This document shows positions 8,664 to 18,480 of a DNA stretch of 64,000 nt, piece after piece. Numbering within the stretch: position 1 is the first letter of the stretch; each line of letters starts with the position of its first letter. The translations under genes and the position numbers were made by a program. Location of the stretch: NCBI GenBank assembly GCA_963790505.1, contig CAWBOT010000005.1:992001-1056000 (forward strand). The letters are read 5' to 3'. The notes below the pieces were generated by a model. The model saw only the letters and a program-made list of their open reading frames with translations. It was not told the origin of the DNA and ran no database searches. The DNA comes from Acidisarcina sp963790505. Lineage in GTDB: Bacteria > Acidobacteriota > Terriglobia > Terriglobales > Acidobacteriaceae.

Positions 8664-10058
8664 TTACGATTTCGTCTTGCACTTCGGCCCATTGGTCTTT
8701 GCCCAATCAAGCTTGTTCACCTGTCGGCCCCGGCCGATGGCCAGAGCGTCCGCGGGGACGTCTTCGGTTATGCAGGAGGATGCACCGATGAAGGCTCCGT
8801 CGCCGATAGATATCGGTGCTACCAGCGCGGAGTTGCTGCCGATGAAAACATCGTTGCCGATGAGGGTCTTGAACTTTTCGACGCCGTCGTAGTTGCAGGT
8901 GATGGTGCCGGCGCCGATGTTGGTCCCGGAACCTATATCGGCATCGCCGAGGTAGGTGAGGTGGTTGGCCTTGGAGCCTTTGCCGAGCTTGACTTTCTTG
9001 GTCTCGACGAAGTTGCCGACGTGGGCACCTTCGCCGATCTCGCTGCCGGGACGGATGTGGGCATAAGGGCCGATCAGAGCGCCTGTTTCAATTTTCGCCT
9101 CGGTCAGCAGGCTGCCGTTGCGAATGAGGACGTTGTCTGCGAGCGTAGAGTTTTCAATGACCGAATGTGACCGGATGCGGCAATCTTCCCCGATGCTGGT
9201 GCGGCCGAGCAACTGCACGAAGGGCTCGATGATGGTGTCGGCGCCGACTGTGACACCGGCATCGATGATGACGGTGTCGGGGCGGAAGATGGTTACGCCT
9301 GCGGCCATCAGCTTGCGTGCGACTGTCGCCCGTATGGCTGTATCGAGGTCCATCATTTCGGCGATGGTGTTGGCTCCGAGGACCTCGGTTGGGTCGCCGG
9401 ATGGAATGGCGACGACGCGTTCTTTCGCTGAGACGAGCAAGGCGGCCATGTCAGTCAGATAGAGCTCGTTCTGAGCGTTGTTGGTCGCGAGCGAGTCGAT
9501 GTGAGCAAAGAGGGGCGCGGTTGCGAAGGCGTAGATGCCGGAGTTGATCTCCTTTGCCTTGGCCTGTTCCGGCGTGAGGGCTTTCTGCTCGACGATTGCT
9601 GTGACGTCGGGCGAGGCGTCGTTCTTGCGCAATACGCGTCCATAGCCGAAGGGGTCTGGCGGCACGGCGGTAAGGATGGTCATCGCGGCCAGTTGCTCGA
9701 AGTGGAAGTCGCGCATTTTGGCGATGGTTTCAGGCCGGATGAGCGGTGCGTCGCCGGAGAGCACCAGCAGCGTGTCGTAGTCTTTGACCTGTTCCCGGGC
9801 GGACTGAATCGCGTGTCCGGTGCCGCGCTGCTCGGCCTGCAGAACAAATTGAACGCCGGTATCGGTAACCGCGGCTTTGACGCGTTCGGCCTCATGGCCG
9901 ACGATCACAAAAATGTCGGAGGGAGGAACGATTTGCGCCGCCGCGGCGATCACATGCGCGAGCAGGGGTTTGCCGCCAATCTCATGCAGCACCTTGGGGC
10001 GCTTGGATTTGAGCCGCGTGCCTTTACCGGCGGCCATGATGGCGATTGCCATTCGCAT
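8664..10058 (-). CDS. glmU: Bifunctional N-acetylglucosamine-1-phosphate uridyltransferase / glucosamine-1-phosphate acetyltransferase
   Basis: Makes UDP-GlcNAc for peptidoglycan and envelope glycans: acetylates GlcN-1-P, then adds UMP. The 464-residue protein has the uridyltransferase signature MAAGKGTRLKSKRPKVLHEIGGKPLLAHV, then a left-handed beta-helix of hexapeptide repeats with RPGSEIGEGAHVGNFVETKK and KANHLTYLGDADIGSGTNIGAGTITCNYDG, which carries acetyltransferase residues. The start at 10058 (MRMAIAIM) has GGAG seven bases upstream; the frame stays open upstream to 10091, but that would overlap the M16 gene. It lies 13 bp after that M16 gene and is probably cotranscribed. Confidence 0.97.
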   Translation of the reverse strand: MRMAIAIMAAGKGTRLKSKRPKVLHEIGGKPLLAHVIAAAAQIVPPSDIFVIVGHEAERVKAAVTDTGVQFVLQAEQRGTGHAIQSAREQVKDYDTLLVLSGDAPLIRPETIAKMRDFHFEQLAAMTILTAVPPDPFGYGRVLRKNDASPDVTAIVEQKALTPEQAKAKEINSGIYAFATAPLFAHIDSLATNNAQNELYLTDMAALLVSAKERVVAIPSGDPTEVLGANTIAEMMDLDTAIRATVARKLMAAGVTIFRPDTVIIDAGVTVGADTIIEPFVQLLGRTSIGEDCRIRSHSVIENSTLADNVLIRNGSLLTEAKIETGALIGPYAHIRPGSEIGEGAHVGNFVETKKVKLGKGSKANHLTYLGDADIGSGTNIGAGTITCNYDGVEKFKTLIGNDVFIGSNSALVAPISIGDGAFIGASSCITEDVPADALAIGRGRQVNKLDWAKTNGPKCKTKS

Positions 10059-10071
10059 GGTAGTGCTCCAG

Positions 10072-11583
10072 TTATTGATTTTGGTCGGCACCGGCGCCTT
10101 GCGGGGCAGCCATGCCGGGAGGCATAGGGATGGTGATGTCGAGGGTCTTGACTGGGCCGAGTTTCGAAAGCGGTTTACCGAAGCCCGAAGAGTTGCCCAC
10201 CACGAGGATCGCCAGCTTCGAGGGGTCGATATATTTGTTCGCGACTCGATTCAGGTCGGCGGTCGTCACTTTTTCGACGGCGTCGCGGTACTTTGCAAGA
10301 AAGTCGAGCGGGTAGCCGTAGAACTCGAGCCGGGCCTGTTCGTAGAGCACCTTGTCGATGGAGTCGTAGCTGAAGATGAAGGAGTTCAGGATCTGGTCTC
10401 TGGCCCGCTTTAGTTCTTCTTCGGTGAAGGGCCGCGTCTTCAGCGCCTGGATCTCATCGAGCAGCGCCTGGGTGGTATCGACGGTGGTCAGACTTTTTGT
10501 GGAGGCGGAGACATCGAAGATTCCGGGGTGATCGTAGGCTGCGCCAAGCGAGCTTCTCACGTCATAAACCAAGCCGCGCTTGGTGCGCAGCTCCTGGGTC
10601 AGGCGGGTGCTGAAGTTGCCGCCGGTGCCGAATATCTCATTCATCAGCGAGAGGGCATAGTAGTCGGGGTTGTTGCGCTCAGTCCCTAACCCGAGGATGC
10701 GGATGTTGCTCTGGTTCACATCGCTTTTCTCCGCGAAGTAAACACCTGGCTTCGGCCCGGGAAAATCCTGCTTCGGCAGCTGAATCGGTGTTCCGTAGGG
10801 CAGGCCTTCAAAGGCGGCGCGCAACGTCTGCTCCATCGCCGCTGAATCAAAATCACCGCTGACGCCGATGATCATCCCATTGGGGATGAAGGTGCGGTCG
10901 TGCCATGCTTTCAGGTCAGCGACGGTGACAGACATTACCGTCGCGATCTCGGGCGTTCGCGCATACGGGCTTGTGGCCCCGTAGACGAGCGTGGCCGCTT
11001 CGCGACCGGCGATCTGGCCGGCACTGTCGTTGCGCCGTACGATGCCCGCGGCCATCTGCTGCTTGGAGAGATTGAGCTTCTGTTCGCTGAAGGCGGGATG
11101 CTCCAGCAGATCGAGCACTATGCTGAATACCTGTTGCTCGTCCTGTTTCAGGCAATTCCAGCCGACAGATATCGAATCGATGTCGCCGCCGGTCTCAACC
11201 TTGGCGGCTTTCGCTTCGAGAATGTCGTCGAGTTTGTCACCGTTCTGGGTCGTGGTGCCGCTGGTGCGCCACGCGTCGCCATAGAGATCGACGAGGCCCG
11301 CCTTGGAGGCGGGCTCATCGCGCGAACCGCCTTTCATCTCGACAAAGCCGTTGATGAATGGCAGCTCGTGATTCTCAGCGAGGAAGATCACGACGCCATT
11401 CTTGAGCACGATTCGCCTGGGCTGGGCGGGATGAAACGACGCCAGTGGAGGAATAGGGATCGACTTCCAGGGCTGCGCCTGGGCGGGCGTAGCTGCTGCG
11501 GCGTTTTGCGCGGTTGCAGAGCGAGGGGCATTGAGCGAGGCGGCGCAGAGCAGGGCTGCAATGGCAAAAGATTGGCGCTTCAT
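10072..11583 (-). CDS. M16 family peptidase-like protein, apparently non-catalytic
   Basis: A secreted or periplasmic pitrilysin-family protein of 503 residues with a signal peptide (MKRQSFAIAALLCAASLNA...ATAQ). The N-terminal M16 domain follows the family pattern (RRIVLKNGVVIFLAENHELPFINGFVEMKGGSRDEP) but where the zinc-binding HxxEH should be it reads KAGLVDLYGDAWRTSGT, so the zinc site is missing. The C-terminal M16 domain has the usual NPDYYALSLMNEIFGTGGNFSTRLTQELRTKRGLVYDV. Its ATG overlaps the stop of the upstream catalytic M16 gene (ATGA). In paired M16 systems one member keeps zinc and the other the substrate-binding R/Y site; the two probably form a heterodimer. Confidence 0.9.
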   Translation of the reverse strand: MKRQSFAIAALLCAASLNAPRSATAQNAAAATPAQAQPWKSIPIPPLASFHPAQPRRIVLKNGVVIFLAENHELPFINGFVEMKGGSRDEPASKAGLVDLYGDAWRTSGTTTQNGDKLDDILEAKAAKVETGGDIDSISVGWNCLKQDEQQVFSIVLDLLEHPAFSEQKLNLSKQQMAAGIVRRNDSAGQIAGREAATLVYGATSPYARTPEIATVMSVTVADLKAWHDRTFIPNGMIIGVSGDFDSAAMEQTLRAAFEGLPYGTPIQLPKQDFPGPKPGVYFAEKSDVNQSNIRILGLGTERNNPDYYALSLMNEIFGTGGNFSTRLTQELRTKRGLVYDVRSSLGAAYDHPGIFDVSASTKSLTTVDTTQALLDEIQALKTRPFTEEELKRARDQILNSFIFSYDSIDKVLYEQARLEFYGYPLDFLAKYRDAVEKVTTADLNRVANKYIDPSKLAILVVGNSSGFGKPLSKLGPVKTLDITIPMPPGMAAPQGAGADQNQ

Positions 11584-13133
11584 TCTGCACCTCCGCTTGT
11601 GGCGGCGGCCTTCGCGCCGGGCGGCCCGGGGGCTTGCTGCGGCGGTGCGAACTCGACGATTCCTACGGTGCGGTTGGTGTCAACGAAGGTTTTATTTGCA
11701 ACCCGGCGAATGTCGGCTTTGGTGACTTTGTCGATCTTGTCGAGCTGTTGGAAGAGTTCGCGCCAGTCGCCGTAGCGCTGCTGGTATTGGGCGAGCTGGC
11801 TGGCGAGACCTTCGTTATCACCAAGTCCGCGAAGCAGATCGGCCCTGCTTCGTGTCTTGTACATCTGCAGCTCTTCGTCGGTGACGTCGGTAGTCTTCAG
11901 CTTGTCAATCTCCTTGTGAATTGCAACGCGCATCTGCTCGGGAGTGTGGCTGGGGAGCGGGGCGGCGAAGAAGACGAAGAGTCCGGGATACTTGTCACCG
12001 GGAAATCCGCTCAATCCCTCGACTGCTGCGGCGATCTGCTGGTCGCGCACCAGGCTGCGGTAGAGGCGCGAGGTGCGTCCGTTGGAGAAGATGTCGGAGA
12101 TCGCGTCATAGACGGCGTCATCGGGATCGAGGTAGTCGGGCTTGTGATAGCCCTCGATGTAGAGCGGCTGGGTCGGTTGTTTGAGAACGATGGTTTTCTC
12201 CGCCACTTGCGGCGGCTCGATGGTGCTCATCGCCTCGGGCTTCGGGCCGGCTGGGATGCGGCCAAAGTATTTCTCCAGCACAGGCATCGCTTCCGAGGCT
12301 TTGAGGTCGCCGGCGACCGCGACTACGATGTTGGAGGGGACGTAATATTTCTTGTGAAAGGCGACCGCTTCGGTGGCGCTAATCTGGCTGAGTTCCGATT
12401 CCCAGCCGACATTGGGGCGGCGGTACGGATGCGCAGCGTAGGCCGTCGCCAGGAACTGCTCGACCAGCTTGCCGTCGGGGCTGGAGTCGACGCGGGTGCG
12501 GCGCTCTTCCATCACGACATCGCGTTCTTTGTAGAACTCGCGCGGCACGGGGTTGGCGATCCGGTCGCTTTCCATATAGGCCCAAAGCTCAAAGCGATTG
12601 ACGGGCATGCTCCAGAAGTACTGGGTGCTGTCGAGCGAGGTGGAGGCATTGATTCCGACGGCGCCATTTGCCTCGGCAATCTCGCTGAACTGGTTAGGGA
12701 CGACGTATTGCTGAGCATTTTGCACGGCCGCATCGAATGCCGCTTTCAGTACTTTCAGCTTGGCCGAATCCTGGCCGGTTCTTTTGCGATATTCGAAATC
12801 GTAGGCAGCATAGGCAGCTTCGACCTGGTCGAGGGCGACCTTTTCCGCCGGGTAGTTGGTGGTGCCGATGTCTTTGGTGCCTTTAAAGGCCAGGTGCTCG
12901 AACATGTGAGCCAGTCCGGATTGGCCGCCGGGGTCGTTGGCATCACCGGCATCGACGCTCGTAAAGAAAGAAAAGACGGGCGCTTCGGGACGTTCGCAGA
13001 CGATTAATGTGATGCCGTTGGGAAGCACCTTGACGGTGGTGCGCTTCTCGAAGCTGGCTAAATCCTGGGCGTGGGCCGCAAGGCCGAGGCATAACAATAA
13101 TAAATTTACGACAAATATGGAGCGTATTCGCAT
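11580..13133 (-). CDS. M16 family zinc peptidase (catalytic partner)
   Basis: A secreted zinc metallopeptidase of 517 residues. The signal peptide is MRIRSIFVVNLLLLCLGLAAHAQ. The zinc motif HMFEH lies in GQSGLAHMFEHLAFKGT, with the downstream glutamate region typical of the inverted HxxEH family. The C-terminal domain has DAVYDAISDIFSNGRTSRLYRSLVRDQQIA. ATG 13133 was chosen; the frame also has TTG at 13145, which would sit directly on the AGAGG and so be badly spaced. It is first in a likely operon with the non-catalytic M16 gene and glmU, and divergent from the S53 peptidase. Substrate unknown. Confidence 0.92.
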   Translation of the reverse strand: MRIRSIFVVNLLLLCLGLAAHAQDLASFEKRTTVKVLPNGITLIVCERPEAPVFSFFTSVDAGDANDPGGQSGLAHMFEHLAFKGTKDIGTTNYPAEKVALDQVEAAYAAYDFEYRKRTGQDSAKLKVLKAAFDAAVQNAQQYVVPNQFSEIAEANGAVGINASTSLDSTQYFWSMPVNRFELWAYMESDRIANPVPREFYKERDVVMEERRTRVDSSPDGKLVEQFLATAYAAHPYRRPNVGWESELSQISATEAVAFHKKYYVPSNIVVAVAGDLKASEAMPVLEKYFGRIPAGPKPEAMSTIEPPQVAEKTIVLKQPTQPLYIEGYHKPDYLDPDDAVYDAISDIFSNGRTSRLYRSLVRDQQIAAAVEGLSGFPGDKYPGLFVFFAAPLPSHTPEQMRVAIHKEIDKLKTTDVTDEELQMYKTRSRADLLRGLGDNEGLASQLAQYQQRYGDWRELFQQLDKIDKVTKADIRRVANKTFVDTNRTVGIVEFAPPQQAPGPPGAKAAATSGGAE

Positions 13134-13328
13134 CGACCGGGTCAACCTCTATTCATCTCCAGATATGAAGGAGTGAACTTCTCTCGAAGCTATTCGTGGG
13201 CCAGCAGGGTGTCAAACGCAGTGGCGCGGCAAGCGCGGCTCGTGGGTCGTCAATTTCCCCTCCTGCAGAACGACCTGACACTCAGCCCGTTCGCTAATAA
13301 AAAGACAGGTTGACGAAGCCGAAGAAGC

Positions 13329-16300
13329 ATGGGTATTTTCAACCTGATCTCCATTACATCTCCGAAGCTACGAAGGCATGTCATGCACGCGACGACAGAT
13401 CGGAAACATCCACTGCTTTTTCGTCTCGCACTCCGTCTTGCTGTAGGCATTCTTGGCATTTTGCCGGGGATCGCCGTGCCTCGCGGGTTGGCCCAGCAGC
13501 CAGCGGCCGCCAATCCGGCCCGGATTACCCGGGCCGTCGATGACTCGGCGCTGATCACTTTGAAAGGGAACGTGCACCCGCTTGCCAGGTCTGCCTATGA
13601 TGTGGGGCCGGCCAACGCGTCGCTTCCGGCTGAGCGGATGCAGCTGGTGCTGCAACGCAGTTCCGGGCAGGAGATCGCTCTGCGGCAATTCCTCGGCGCG
13701 GTTCATGATCCGAACTCGCCGCAGTATCGTAAATGGCTGACGCCCGAGCAGTTGGGCGCCCGATATGGTGTTGCCGACGCCGATATCCAGACGGTCAGCA
13801 CGTGGCTCGCCTCCCAGGGTTTTAAAGTCAACAAGGTGAACAAGGCTCGCACGGTCATCGAGTTTTCGGGCTCGGTCGGCCAGGTGCAGAGCGCCTTTCA
13901 TACGCAGATTCATAACTTCACGGTGAATGGCGAGCCGCACCTGGCCAACATAACCGATCCTCAGATTCCGGCTGCGCTGGCGCCGGTAGTCGCGGGGCTT
14001 TCCAGTCTTAACAACTTCTTCCCCAAAGCACAGCATACGAAGCCGGTGGTGGGAAAGTATGACAAGACCGCCGGGAAACTAATGCCGCAATTGACTACCG
14101 GATCCGCCTCCGCAGGCTACCAGCTATTTCTTGTTCCCGGAGATGCGGCCACCATTTATGACACTCCCAACTCCTTCAATACCGCGTTCAAAGGGGGGAC
14201 GGCGTATACCGGCGCCGGGGTGACGATTGGCATTGCCGGTGTCTCGAATATCGCGATTTCAGATGTCACGGATTACCGTAGTCTCTTCGGGGAGTCGGCG
14301 ACCCCGCCGAGTGTGGTGGTCGACGGCAACGACCCCGGCGTCAACGGCGGCGTCGTCGAGGCGCTGCTCGATCTTGAAGTCTCGGGGGGCCTCGCGCCGG
14401 ACGCCGCGCAGATTCTCTACATAGCGTCGGACACGAACCTGGATTCAGGCCTCTTTCTCGGGATTGTCCGGGCGCTGGACGACAATGCGGTGGACATACT
14501 GAATGTAAGCTTCGGCCAGTGTGAGGAGTTCAGCGGTACGACCGGAAATGAGTACATCAACGGGCTGTGGGAGCAGGCGGCGGCACAGGGCATCACGGTC
14601 ACGGTCTCCGCCGGTGATGGCGGCTCCGCCGGCTGCGACAATTTCGATACCGCGCAGCAGGCGCAGTATGGGCTTCAGGTAAACGGCTACGCCTCGACGC
14701 CGTTCAACATCGCAGTTGGCGGGACAGACTTCGACGTGCTGTCGACAGATTTTACGAAGTACGTTTCCCCCAAGAACAGTTCGAACTTTACTTCCGCGCT
14801 GGGATACATCCCGGAGGAGCCGTGGAACAACTCGACCACGACGAACGGCCTTCTAGGCGAAAATTCCCCCTTCGAGAACTCCCGCGGCGAAACGAATATC
14901 ATCGCCGCGAGCGGGGGCGCGAGCAGCTGCGTGTTTCCCGAGTACGCAGCAGATGGTAGTTTGCTGGGTTGCGGCCCAATCGACGGGACAGGCACCGGTT
15001 GGCCCAAACCCTCCTGGCAAACGGGAAGCCATCTCAATATTCCCTCTGATGGGGTGCGCGATCTACCCGATCTCTCGCTGTTTTCAGCGAATGGGTTCTA
15101 CGGCGCCAGCTGGGCGGTATGCTACAGCTTTACGGCGTCCGACGGCACGCCGGTCACTTGCGCTCCAGATGCGAGCGGCGAGTTTCGATTCATCGGGGTC
15201 GGGGGGACCTCGGCTTCGGCACCGGCGTTCGCCGGCATCCTCGCCCTCATCAGCCAGAGTCAGGGCGGCAGCTCAGGGCCCAAGCGACTGGGGCAGGCGA
15301 ACTATGTGCTCTACAACCTTGCGAATCAGCCCAGCCTCTACAGCTCCATCTTCCACGACACCATTTCGGGCAATAATTCTGTGTACTGCGCTTCCGGCTC
15401 GCCGGATTGCGGGAGCAATTTGTTTGAGACCGGGTATAACACCGGGACAGAGTACGATCAGGCATCCGGGCTGGGAAGCGTGGACGTCACCCAGCTGATC
15501 AACGATTGGACCAAGGCGACTTTCGTCTCCACGACGACGAGTTTCACAATTAACGGCGGGACCGCCCCGGTAAGCGTCACTCATGGCCAATATGTCATGC
15601 TGAGCGCCACCGTGTCAGGGGCGGGAGGAAACCCAACCGGACAAGTGAGGTTTGTCAGCGACGCCAATCAAGAGGCGGATACCTATGGAGCCAACGCAAT
15701 CACCTATGGGACCCTCGATGCCGGCGGCACAACCGGGATCTTAACTTACACCAACCTGCCTGGTGGAACCTATACCATTGCCGCGAACTATAGTGGCGAC
15801 ATCAGCTTTACCCAGAGTTTGTCGAACGCCGTCCAGGTGACGGTCGCCAAAGAGGACAGCGTGTTGAACTTCTTCGGCGTCAATGGGGCGGGTAATCAAA
15901 TCACGATCTCCGGCAGCTATCCCTACGGCGACTACTTCAGCCTGGACGCACGGCCGGTCGGCGTATCGCAGGTTGGCGCCACCAATCCGGCGCTTGCAAC
16001 CGGTACAGTCACCTTTACTGATACTGCGGGGTCATTGCCAGGAAGCAGCTCGACGTCAGCGCCCGGGGCGGTAGCGATCAACAGCAATGGGTACGCCGAG
16101 CTGCCGGTCTATTACTGGCCGGCGGCTACCCACACGGTGAGCGCCAGCTATGGGGGAGATAACAGCTTCAACCCCAGCACGGCTTCACTGCCGATCACCT
16201 TTACTATTACCCCGGCGCCCACGACGAGTACGGTCACTTCGAGTGCATCGACTGTGACGGGCAGTACGTTCAAGGTCACGTCACTGATCACTCCGAATCC

Positions 16301-17087
16301 GGCGAGCTTTGCGACGCCGCCAACCGGTACGGTCACTCTAACAGCGAACGGCAGCACGATTGGCACAAGTACAGTCTCAGCAACGTTCGATCCAAACACA
16401 CGAGCGTCGCTGGCGAGTGCCACCATCACCGCCAGCGCCAGCTCGCTAACGTCAGGAGCCAATACGATCACCGCAAGTTATAGCGGCGATGCCAATTACA
16501 TAGCGTCTTCGGGAACTGTATCCGTGACTTATACCCCGGTTGGTACGATTGCCCTGACATCGACCGCCGCAACCGTAAGCAGTCCGGGACAATCGGGTTC
16601 ATCGACTATCACCATCACCCCAACTAACTACACAGGGACGGTCAACCTGGCATGTGCCCTGACCAGCGCTCCGAGCGGAGCAAATGCAACCTATAACCCA
16701 ACCTGCTCGCTGTCAGCGAACTCGGTCATGATCACCTCAGCGGCTGCGGGGACAGCGACCGCGACCTTTGCAACGACCTCGCCGACCACTGGGGCGCTGG
16801 CCTATCCGAAGACGAACCGCTGGTACACGGCGGCCGGCGGAGCGGTTTTAGCTTGTGTCCTCTTTTTCGGGATTCCGGCGCGTCGCCGTGGCTGGAGGTC
16901 GATGTTGGGCTTGCTGGTTTTCCTTATTGCGATGGCCGGAGCCGGCTGTGGCGGGGGGGGCGGCGGCAACCATAATCCCACTACGCCGGGTACGACTATC
17001 GGCGCATACACCTTCACGGTTACCGGGACGGACTCGGTTACGTCGAAGACGACGGGAAATACGGTTGTCACGGTGACGGTGAACTAA
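13329..17087 (+). CDS. S53 (sedolisin/kumamolisin-type) secreted serine-carboxyl peptidase with Ig-like repeats
   Basis: A large secreted peptidase of 1252 residues, probably acid-active. Order: signal region (about residues 30-58), pro-kumamolisin activation domain (RMQLVLQRSSGQEIALRQFL to VQSAFHTQIHNF), and S53 catalytic domain. Catalytic residues visible are Glu344 and Asp348 (VVEALLDLEVSGG), the oxyanion Asp near 430 (VSAGDGGSAGC) and Ser628 (GGTSASAPAFAG). Several Ig-like (Big_3 type) repeats follow, with recurring YSGD motifs, then a hydrophobic helix, basic residues, a second hydrophobic helix and AGAGCGGGGGG. Start 13329 or 13383 (MHATTDRK); neither has a strong ribosome site. The last 20 bp overlap the convergent rdgB. 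Confidence 0.93.
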   Translation: MGIFNLISITSPKLRRHVMHATTDRKHPLLFRLALRLAVGILGILPGIAVPRGLAQQPAAANPARITRAVDDSALITLKGNVHPLARSAYDVGPANASLPAERMQLVLQRSSGQEIALRQFLGAVHDPNSPQYRKWLTPEQLGARYGVADADIQTVSTWLASQGFKVNKVNKARTVIEFSGSVGQVQSAFHTQIHNFTVNGEPHLANITDPQIPAALAPVVAGLSSLNNFFPKAQHTKPVVGKYDKTAGKLMPQLTTGSASAGYQLFLVPGDAATIYDTPNSFNTAFKGGTAYTGAGVTIGIAGVSNIAISDVTDYRSLFGESATPPSVVVDGNDPGVNGGVVEALLDLEVSGGLAPDAAQILYIASDTNLDSGLFLGIVRALDDNAVDILNVSFGQCEEFSGTTGNEYINGLWEQAAAQGITVTVSAGDGGSAGCDNFDTAQQAQYGLQVNGYASTPFNIAVGGTDFDVLSTDFTKYVSPKNSSNFTSALGYIPEEPWNNSTTTNGLLGENSPFENSRGETNIIAASGGASSCVFPEYAADGSLLGCGPIDGTGTGWPKPSWQTGSHLNIPSDGVRDLPDLSLFSANGFYGASWAVCYSFTASDGTPVTCAPDASGEFRFIGVGGTSASAPAFAGILALISQSQGGSSGPKRLGQANYVLYNLANQPSLYSSIFHDTISGNNSVYCASGSPDCGSNLFETGYNTGTEYDQASGLGSVDVTQLINDWTKATFVSTTTSFTINGGTAPVSVTHGQYVMLSATVSGAGGNPTGQVRFVSDANQEADTYGANAITYGTLDAGGTTGILTYTNLPGGTYTIAANYSGDISFTQSLSNAVQVTVAKEDSVLNFFGVNGAGNQITISGSYPYGDYFSLDARPVGVSQVGATNPALATGTVTFTDTAGSLPGSSSTSAPGAVAINSNGYAELPVYYWPAATHTVSASYGGDNSFNPSTASLPITFTITPAPTTSTVTSSASTVTGSTFKVTSLITPNPASFATPPTGTVTLTANGSTIGTSTVSATFDPNTRASLASATITASASSLTSGANTITASYSGDANYIASSGTVSVTYTPVGTIALTSTAATVSSPGQSGSSTITITPTNYTGTVNLACALTSAPSGANATYNPTCSLSANSVMITSAAAGTATATFATTSPTTGALAYPKTNRWYTAAGGAVLACVLFFGIPARRRGWRSMLGLLVFLIAMAGAGCGGGGGGNHNPTTPGTTIGAYTFTVTGTDSVTSKTTGNTVVTVTVN

Positions 17088-17712
17088 ACAGCAGGGCGAA
17101 GAGCGCCCGCAATGCGCGGCTGCGATGGCTCAGCGATTGACGGCTTTCGGATGGAAGCTGGGCCATGGTCTGGTTGAGATCTGGAAGCAGAAACAGCGGA
17201 TCGTAGCCGAAGCCGCCGTCGCCGCGAGCTTCGGTTGCAATCTGGCCTTCGACTGAGCCGTTGGCGGAGAGCAGGCTTTCGCCGTCGCGGGCAAGGGCGA
17301 GGACAGCGCGATAGCGGGCGGTGCGCTGGGCAGCGTGGATAGAGGGGTCGACATCGGCGAGCTTCTGGAGCAGCAGAAGATTGTTGTCCCGGTCAGGATT
17401 GCCGGTGGGCGCAAACCCTGCGTCGGCGGCGAAGCGGGCGGAGCGCACTCCCGGATCGCCGTTGAGCAAGTCGACCTCAAGGCCAGAGTCGTCGGCGAGG
17501 ACATCGTATCCGGGCGCAAGGCGGCTGTAGTAGATCGCCTTTGCGCGGGCGTTCCCCTCGAAGGTGGTTTCGTTTTCGGGCGGGGGAGGAATGCGATCGA
17601 GGCAGGGCAGCGGAGCGATTGCAATGAAAGCCGAGTAAGTTACGGATGCGGCCGCGAAATCGCGCAGCTTGCCGGGATTGCTGGTAGCTATGTAGAGGGT
17701 GGTCGTGGGCAT
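17068..17712 (-). CDS. rdgB: Non-canonical purine NTP pyrophosphatase (RdgB/HAM1)
   Basis: House-cleaning enzyme that hydrolyses dITP, dXTP and ITP to monophosphates so they are not put into DNA. The 214-residue protein begins MPTTTLYIATSNPGKLRDF, the HAM1 phosphate-binding start, followed by TTFEGNARAKA, VLADDSGLEVDLLNGDPGVRSARFA, GEGFGYDPLF-like GDGGFGYDPLFLL and SHRSRALRAL. All core motifs are present and the length is normal. The C-terminus overlaps the end of the S53 gene by 20 bp tail to tail. Confidence 0.95.
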   Translation of the reverse strand: MPTTTLYIATSNPGKLRDFAAASVTYSAFIAIAPLPCLDRIPPPPENETTFEGNARAKAIYYSRLAPGYDVLADDSGLEVDLLNGDPGVRSARFAADAGFAPTGNPDRDNNLLLLQKLADVDPSIHAAQRTARYRAVLALARDGESLLSANGSVEGQIATEARGDGGFGYDPLFLLPDLNQTMAQLPSESRQSLSHRSRALRALFALLFSSPSP

Positions 17713-17877
17713 AATTCAGGAGTTCAGTGAGTGTCGGCTCTTTCTCTGAGAGGCCTTAATGCGGGTTGACCCCACCCGACTTCACCCCAATAAGACGGAT
17801 TCTACCGTAGTGGCAGGCGGGTATTTTTGAATGTGATCCGGGAGGAAAGTCGCGGCGGGCGTCGCCGCCGAGAGATG

Positions 17878-17915
17878 GCCGGGAGTCTTCCTCCCGATGA
17901 TCGTCAGAATGACAC
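17878..17915. repeat. Dispersed intergenic repeat of the GTCAGGATGACA type
   Basis: GCCGGGAGTCTTCCTCCCGATGATCGTCAGAATGACAC is a diverged copy of a family also seen at 38931, 41301, 51384, 57504, 57728 and 60974. It lies between rdgB and the TPR gene, and contains GGGAG/CTCCC complementary arms. No gene of its own; an open frame at 17756-18037 across it has no recognisable protein. Confidence 0.5.
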
Positions 17916-17993
17916 GGTCTCATGATCAGATGTGCCGCGTCGCTAGAGCGCGGCAGGCTGATCGGGTGGGTGGCCAGCCTGATTTGGTGGATT

Positions 17994-18368
17994 TCATTTT
18001 TCCGGAGTGGCAGCCGATTGGGATTCGCGAAGCTCAAGCTTCCAGCCGAGCAACTTGGCTTTGAGCGCTTCGGCCTCGGCCTCCGGAATCATCCCTTTGT
18101 GCTGGTAGAGGATGGAGAGGCGGGTGTGAGCAAGCGGGTCTTCGGGGTCGCGGGCGATGAGGTCGCGAGCGACCTCGATGGCCTGATCGAATGCGCCCGC
18201 ATCCTGCAGCGCGCGGACCAGACCGTGCATGGCGTCCAACAGATCGGGATCGAGGCCCAGGGCTTCACGAAATTTGCTTGCTGCGCCGGCATCCCCGCTG
18301 GCGACCAGGTCAAGGGCCTGATGGTAGAGGTCCTCGGCCATCTGGCGTGTTTGGGATTGGGAAGGCAT
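17994..18368 (-). CDS. Small tetratricopeptide repeat protein
   Basis: A 124-residue protein made of about two to three TPR units: AEDLYHQALDLVASGDAGAASKFREALGLDPD, LLDAMHGLVRALQDAGAFDQAIEVARDLIARDPE and LAHTRLSILYQHKGMIPEAEAEALKAKLLGW. No signal peptide or other domain. It probably acts as a protein-binding scaffold, but the partner is unknown. It is divergent from the nitroreductase gene with about 110 bp between start codons. Confidence 0.8.
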   Translation of the reverse strand: MPSQSQTRQMAEDLYHQALDLVASGDAGAASKFREALGLDPDLLDAMHGLVRALQDAGAFDQAIEVARDLIARDPEDPLAHTRLSILYQHKGMIPEAEAEALKAKLLGWKLELRESQSAATPEK

Positions 18369-18480
18369 TGCTATCTGAAGTCTATATTTGGAGCGAGGGC
18401 GGGGGGCAAAGACTGCGCCGTTTGGCCCGTGGCGGCATCCAAGCAGCGGAGTAGTCGATTCGAAGTACGAGGAGAGATTC

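Noticed and set aside
11634..13007. 457-codon plus-strand frame over the M16 gene
   Set aside because: Shadow of a conserved peptidase on the other strand, no known domain.
17756..18037. 93-codon minus-strand frame
   Set aside because: It crosses a dispersed repeat and shows no protein-like pattern.
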